DNA from: Burkholderia sp. 4M9327F10
GTDB taxonomy: Bacteria > Pseudomonadota > Gammaproteobacteria > Burkholderiales > Burkholderiaceae
NCBI RefSeq assembly: GCF_005503145.1
Contig: NZ_SCNV01000016.1
Coordinates: 62,001-126,000 of the forward strand
Length of the DNA: 64,000 bases
Direction of reading: 5' to 3'
Every line of letters begins with the position of its first letter. The stretch's first letter is position 1. The position numbers were made by a program, and so were the translations under genes. This document shows positions 60,761 through 64,000 of this stretch, in pieces. The notes beneath the pieces were generated by a model. It was not told where the DNA came from, made no database searches, and saw only the letters and a program-made list of their open reading frames with translations.

Positions 60761-61363
60761 CTATTCCGCTGATGTATCGCGCAGCCCTTGCCACGCAGCC
60801 GAGAGCGCCGGACCCAGTGCAAACAGATCCAGCACGCGGGCGACCGTGTGATCGACCATCTCGTCAATCGAAACGGGGTGGTTGTAGAAGGCCGGCAGGG
60901 GCGGAAAGACCACGCCGCCCATTTCGGTGACGGCGGTCATGTTGCGCAGATGCGCGAGATTGAACGGCGTTTCGCGCACCATCAGAACGAGGCGGCGGCG
61001 CTCCTTGAGCGTCACGTCGGCGGCGCGGGTGATCAGATTGTCGGACAGGCCGTGCGCGACGCTTGCGAGCGTCTTCATGGAGCACGGCGCGACGATCATG
61101 CCGTCAGTCGCAAACGAACCGGACGCGATGCTCGCGCCCACGTCGCGCACCGAGTGGACGACATCCGCGAGCGGATGCACGTCTTCTTTGCCCAACTGAA
61201 GTTCGTGCTGGATATTGAGCCAGCCGGCGCTGGAGATCAGCAGATGGGTTTCCACGCCGCCCAGCCTGCGCAGCGTTTCAAGCAGGCGCACGCCGTAGAC
61301 GGCGCCCGTCGCGCCGGTGATCGCGATGATCAGCCGGCGAGGCGCCGCAGCGCGTGTTTCCAT
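60761..61363 (-). CDS. ubiX: Flavin prenyltransferase UbiX
   Basis: A 200-residue flavoprotein that makes prenylated FMN, the cofactor of UbiD-type decarboxylases in ubiquinone synthesis. 'LIIAITGATGAVYGVRLLETL', 'GMIVAPCSMKTLASVAHGLSDNLITRAADVTLKERRRLVLMVRETP' (in short APCSMKTLA, KERRRLVLMVRETP) and 'MTAVTEMGGVVFPPLPAFYN' are diagnostic. The ATG at 61363 (METRAAAPRR) is preferred to a GTG at 61375. Confidence 0.94.
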   Translation of the reverse strand: METRAAAPRRLIIAITGATGAVYGVRLLETLRRLGGVETHLLISSAGWLNIQHELQLGKEDVHPLADVVHSVRDVGASIASGSFATDGMIVAPCSMKTLASVAHGLSDNLITRAADVTLKERRRLVLMVRETPFNLAHLRNMTAVTEMGGVVFPPLPAFYNHPVSIDEMVDHTVARVLDLFALGPALSAAWQGLRDTSAE

Positions 61364-61408
61364 GGCGAGCGGCACCTGAGGTTCGGCTTGTGAAGCGTCA
61401 GGCGGCGC

Positions 61409-61720
61409 TCAGGCCGCGGCAAACAACTGCTGCAGTTCGCCGTTCTGGTACATCTCCATCATGATGTCCGAACCGCCGATGAACTCGCCCTTCACGTAGA
61501 GCTGCGGGATGGTCGGCCAGTTCGAGAATTCCTTGATGCCCTGGCGCACTTCGTCGTCCTCGAGGACGTTGACGGTCTTGGGCGAGTCGACGCCGCATGC
61601 CTTCAGGATCTGGATGGCGCGGCCCGAAAAGCCGCACATCGGAAACTGCGCGGTGCCCTTCATGAAGAGCACGACGGCGTTTTCGTCGACGATTTGCTTG
61701 ATGCGTTGTTGCGTATCCAT
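61409..61720 (-). CDS. grxD: Monothiol glutaredoxin, Grx4/GrxD type
   Basis: A 103-residue CGFS glutaredoxin: 'VVLFMKGTAQFPMCGFSGRAI' with the active-site C-G-F-S, 'SNWPTIPQLYVKGEFIGGSDIM' for glutathione binding. It assembles or delivers 2Fe-2S clusters, often with BolA proteins such as the one at 9469. ATG at 61720 (MDTQQRIKQIV) is the family start. It lies downstream of prmC in the same direction. Confidence 0.95.
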   Translation of the reverse strand: MDTQQRIKQIVDENAVVLFMKGTAQFPMCGFSGRAIQILKACGVDSPKTVNVLEDDEVRQGIKEFSNWPTIPQLYVKGEFIGGSDIMMEMYQNGELQQLFAAA

Positions 61721-61860
61721 GACTGACCTTGCGGTTCCAGAATGTGGTGGAGATAGATTGAAATGATAGCGGATTTCGTTGCGACAGGCGGGCGGCGGTC
61801 TCGCGGCGGGGTTGCCGGGCATTTGACGTGAAGTTGCCCCGGCACTGCCGGTGTGCGGCG

Positions 61861-62706
61861 TTACCCGCCCGTTTGCCAGGCGCCGCCGCTAATGCGTTCG
61901 ATACCGGCAAGATCGCATTCCGAGCGCACCGCTGTGAAACCGGCTTGCTCGAGCAGGGCGCGCACCGCGGCCGCCTGATCGTAGCCGTGTTCGAGCCACA
62001 GCACGCCCCCGCTCGCGGTGAAGCGCGCAGGCGCACCGGCGATGATCGCGCGGATGGCGCTCAGGCCGTCCGCCTCGTCGGTCAACGCGCCGCGCGGTTC
62101 GAAGCGCAAATCGCCCTCCGACAGATGCGGGTCGCCGCTGGCGATATACGGCGGATTGCTGACAATCACGTCGAAGCGCAAGCTGGAATCGAGCGCGTCA
62201 TACCAGTCGCTTTGCGCAAGCCGTACCGCGCCGCCGGGGCGCGTTGCGTCGAGCAGACGGGTGGCGTTGCGGTTGGCGACGGCGAGCGCCGCGCCTGAGC
62301 GATCGACGGCCCACATCTGCGCATCGGGCCTCGCCGAGGCAATCGCGACCGCAATCGCCCCGGTGCCGGTGCCGAGATCGAGCACGCACGGACGCGCGAT
62401 TCCCTCCAGCGCCGCCAGCGCGGTTTCGACCAGCAATTCGGTTTCCGGCCGCGGGATCAACACATCCGGCGTCACTTCGAAGTCCAGCCCGAAGAACTCC
62501 CGCGCGCCGATCAACTGCGCCACCGGTTCACCCGCCACGCGTCGCGCCTCCAGTGCCTGAAAAGACGCTACGCGCTCGGCATCGAGCAGCTCGTCGCTGC
62601 GCGTGATCAGCTCGGTACGACGCCAGCCGAGCACATGCCCGAGCAGGATGCGCGCTTCAAGTGGCGGCAACGGCGAAGCGCGCAGCAGGGCGGCAGCGTT
62701 ATTCAT
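61861..62706 (-). CDS. prmC: Release-factor glutamine methyltransferase PrmC
   Basis: A 281-residue enzyme that methylates the Gln of the GGQ motif in RF1 and RF2. It has the helical N-terminal domain ('LEARILLGHVLGWRRTELITR'), 'FFGLDFEVTPDVLIPRPETELLVE', the SAM site 'VLDLGTGTGAIAVAIASARP' and the catalytic N-P-P-Y in 'FDVIVSNPPYIASGD'. It follows its substrate gene prfA by 32 bases, the usual order. Confidence 0.96.
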   Translation of the reverse strand: MNNAAALLRASPLPPLEARILLGHVLGWRRTELITRSDELLDAERVASFQALEARRVAGEPVAQLIGAREFFGLDFEVTPDVLIPRPETELLVETALAALEGIARPCVLDLGTGTGAIAVAIASARPDAQMWAVDRSGAALAVANRNATRLLDATRPGGAVRLAQSDWYDALDSSLRFDVIVSNPPYIASGDPHLSEGDLRFEPRGALTDEADGLSAIRAIIAGAPARFTASGGVLWLEHGYDQAAAVRALLEQAGFTAVRSECDLAGIERISGGAWQTGG

Positions 62707-62738
62707 GGTGCCGGTGTGTCCCGTAAATGCGCTCACGC

Positions 62739-63821
62739 TCAGTCCGCGTCGCCGAGCGACGCCAGCAATTCGGCCTGATGTTCGCTCACGAGCGCCGCGA
62801 TCAGTTCGTCGAGATCGCCGTCCATGATCGATTCGAGGCGGTACAGCGTCAGGTTGATGCGGTGATCGGTGAGACGGCCTTGCGGGAAGTTGTAGGTACG
62901 GATGCGCTCCGAGCGGTCGCCCGAGCCGATCAGGCTCTTGCGGGTCGCGGCTTCCTTCGCGTGCTGCTCGTGATACTGCTTGTCCTTGATGCGCGCGGCG
63001 AGCACCTTCAGTGCGCGGTCCTTGTTTTTGTGCTGCGAGCGGTCGTCCTGGCATTCCACGACGATGCCTGTGGGCAGGTGAGTCACCCGCACGGCCGAAT
63101 CGGTCTTGTTGATGTGCTGACCGCCGGCACCGGAGGCGCGGAACGTGTCGATGCGCAGATCGGCCGGATTGATCTCGACTTCGCCGATTTCATCCGCTTC
63201 CGGCATCACCGCGACCGTACAGGCCGAGGTATGGATGCGCCCCTGGGTTTCAGTGGCCGGCACGCGCTGAACGCGGTGGCCGCCGGACTCGAACTTGAGT
63301 TTCGAGTACGCCGCTTCGCCCGCAATCCGCACGATGACTTCCTTGTAGCCGCCCAGGTCCGATTCGCTGGCCGACATCATTTCGATCTGCCAACGGTTGC
63401 GCTCGGCGAAGCGCAGATACATCCGCAGCAGATCGCCCGCGAACAGCGCCGATTCGTCGCCACCCGTGCCGGCGCGGATTTCGAGGAAGATGTTGCGGTC
63501 GTCGTTGGGGTCTTTCGGCAGCAGCATTTTCTGCAGCTCCGCGCCGAGCTTGTCCATCCGCTCGCGGGCGGCGCGAATCTCTTCTTCGGCGAAGTCGCGC
63601 ATTCCCGCGTCGGTCAGCAGTTCCTGCGCGGTGAGCGCGTCGTTGCTGGCCTGGCGCCACAGCGCGTAATGCTCGACCACGGGCCCAAGCTCGGCGTGCT
63701 CGCGCGTCAGCTTGCGGTATTGATCGAGATTCGAGGTGATGTCCTCGCGGCTCAACAGATCGTTCAGTTCGGCCAGCCGGGTAGTGAGCTGGTCGAGCTT
63801 GCTTTGCATGCTCGTTTTCAT
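62739..63821 (-). CDS. prfA: Peptide chain release factor 1
   Basis: A 360-residue RF1 that recognises UAA and UAG. The stop-codon-reading motif is P-A-T in 'RVQRVPATETQGRIHTSA', and the catalytic loop is 'RASGAGGQHINKTDSAVRVTH' with Gly-Gly-Gln, the target of PrmC. 'MKTSMQSKLDQLTTRLAELNDLL' is the family start (63821; an ATG at 63809 is also open). It lies 119 bases after hemA. Confidence 0.97.
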   Translation of the reverse strand: MKTSMQSKLDQLTTRLAELNDLLSREDITSNLDQYRKLTREHAELGPVVEHYALWRQASNDALTAQELLTDAGMRDFAEEEIRAARERMDKLGAELQKMLLPKDPNDDRNIFLEIRAGTGGDESALFAGDLLRMYLRFAERNRWQIEMMSASESDLGGYKEVIVRIAGEAAYSKLKFESGGHRVQRVPATETQGRIHTSACTVAVMPEADEIGEVEINPADLRIDTFRASGAGGQHINKTDSAVRVTHLPTGIVVECQDDRSQHKNKDRALKVLAARIKDKQYHEQHAKEAATRKSLIGSGDRSERIRTYNFPQGRLTDHRINLTLYRLESIMDGDLDELIAALVSEHQAELLASLGDAD

Positions 63822-63940
63822 CGGACGGTACGGAGCGGGCTCCGGAAAGGACGGCGTAACTGGGGAGGCGGGCGCAAGCCCTGGAGGTGGGCGCCGTCCT
63901 GCCGGAACACGTGGCCAGGCGGCGCGCGGCGGGAGCGCCG

Positions 63941-64000
63941 CTAACGTTCCGAGGAACCGGAATGTTTGTAGAAACCGCCCATCAGTTCGATGAGCTTATC
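63941..64000 (-). CDS. hemA: Glutamyl-tRNA reductase HemA, last 19 residues (rest outside window)
   Basis: Read on the minus strand from base 64000, the frame encodes DKLIELMGGFYKHSGSSER and stops at 63941-63943 (TAG). This matches a HemA C-terminal end by context and composition, and hemA-prfA-prmC is the usual order. The fragment alone is too short to prove the identity. Confidence 0.72.
   Translation of the reverse strand, partial: DKLIELMGGFYKHSGSSER

Overview
The window reads as chromosome of a GC-rich beta-proteobacterium of the Burkholderiaceae, most likely Paraburkholderia or a close relative. This rests on the gene order (thiOSGE, mla, murA, his, tat, pet, sspAB), the mlaFEDACB arrangement, the separate hisI and hisE, and the codon usage. 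The genus is inferred from synteny and protein sequence; no search was run.

Layout. 1-3194: end of a thiamine-biosynthesis operon (thiO fragment, thiS, thiG, thiE with an extra N-terminal domain). 3195-9708: phospholipid-trafficking operon mlaF-E-D-A-C-B, then an ABC-2 type exporter pair and a BolA-family gene. 9820-19090: murA running directly into a complete-looking histidine run (hisG, D, C, B, a marC-like gene, hisH, A, F, I, E). 19216-21921: a small membrane protein, a HIT hydrolase and tatABC, closed by a strong terminator. 22097-24080: a membrane-anchored DegQ/DegS-like protease divergent from a Nif3-like protein. 24288-28391: cytochrome bc1 genes petABC, then sspA and sspB.

28502-43541 is the accessory part. 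It holds a two-partner secretion / contact-dependent inhibition locus in the order cdiB-cdiA-cdiI, between the sspB terminator and a tRNA-Thr(TGT) gene. CdiA is 3,903 residues long, with an ESPR signal, a TPS domain, long haemagglutinin repeats including 690-bp tandem units, a NEMYN toxin boundary of the Burkholderia type, and a C-terminal domain with an E...D...DxK pattern suggesting a PD-(D/E)XK nuclease. The next gene has RBS-supported start codon 8 bases after the cdiA stop and is the presumed immunity gene. Toxin tail and immunity gene are visibly richer in A+T than their surroundings.

43746-64000 is mixed chromosome: two methyltransferases, a flavoprotein, three MFS transporters, a TetR regulator with two clear dyads in its control region, a nitroreductase, an H-NS-like protein, a YegD-like Hsp70, a cold-shock protein, an APC amino-acid transporter, an extradiol-dioxygenase-like protein, ubiX, a monothiol glutaredoxin, prmC and prfA. 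The last 60 bases encode the C-terminus of hemA, giving the usual hemA-prfA-prmC-grx order on the minus strand.
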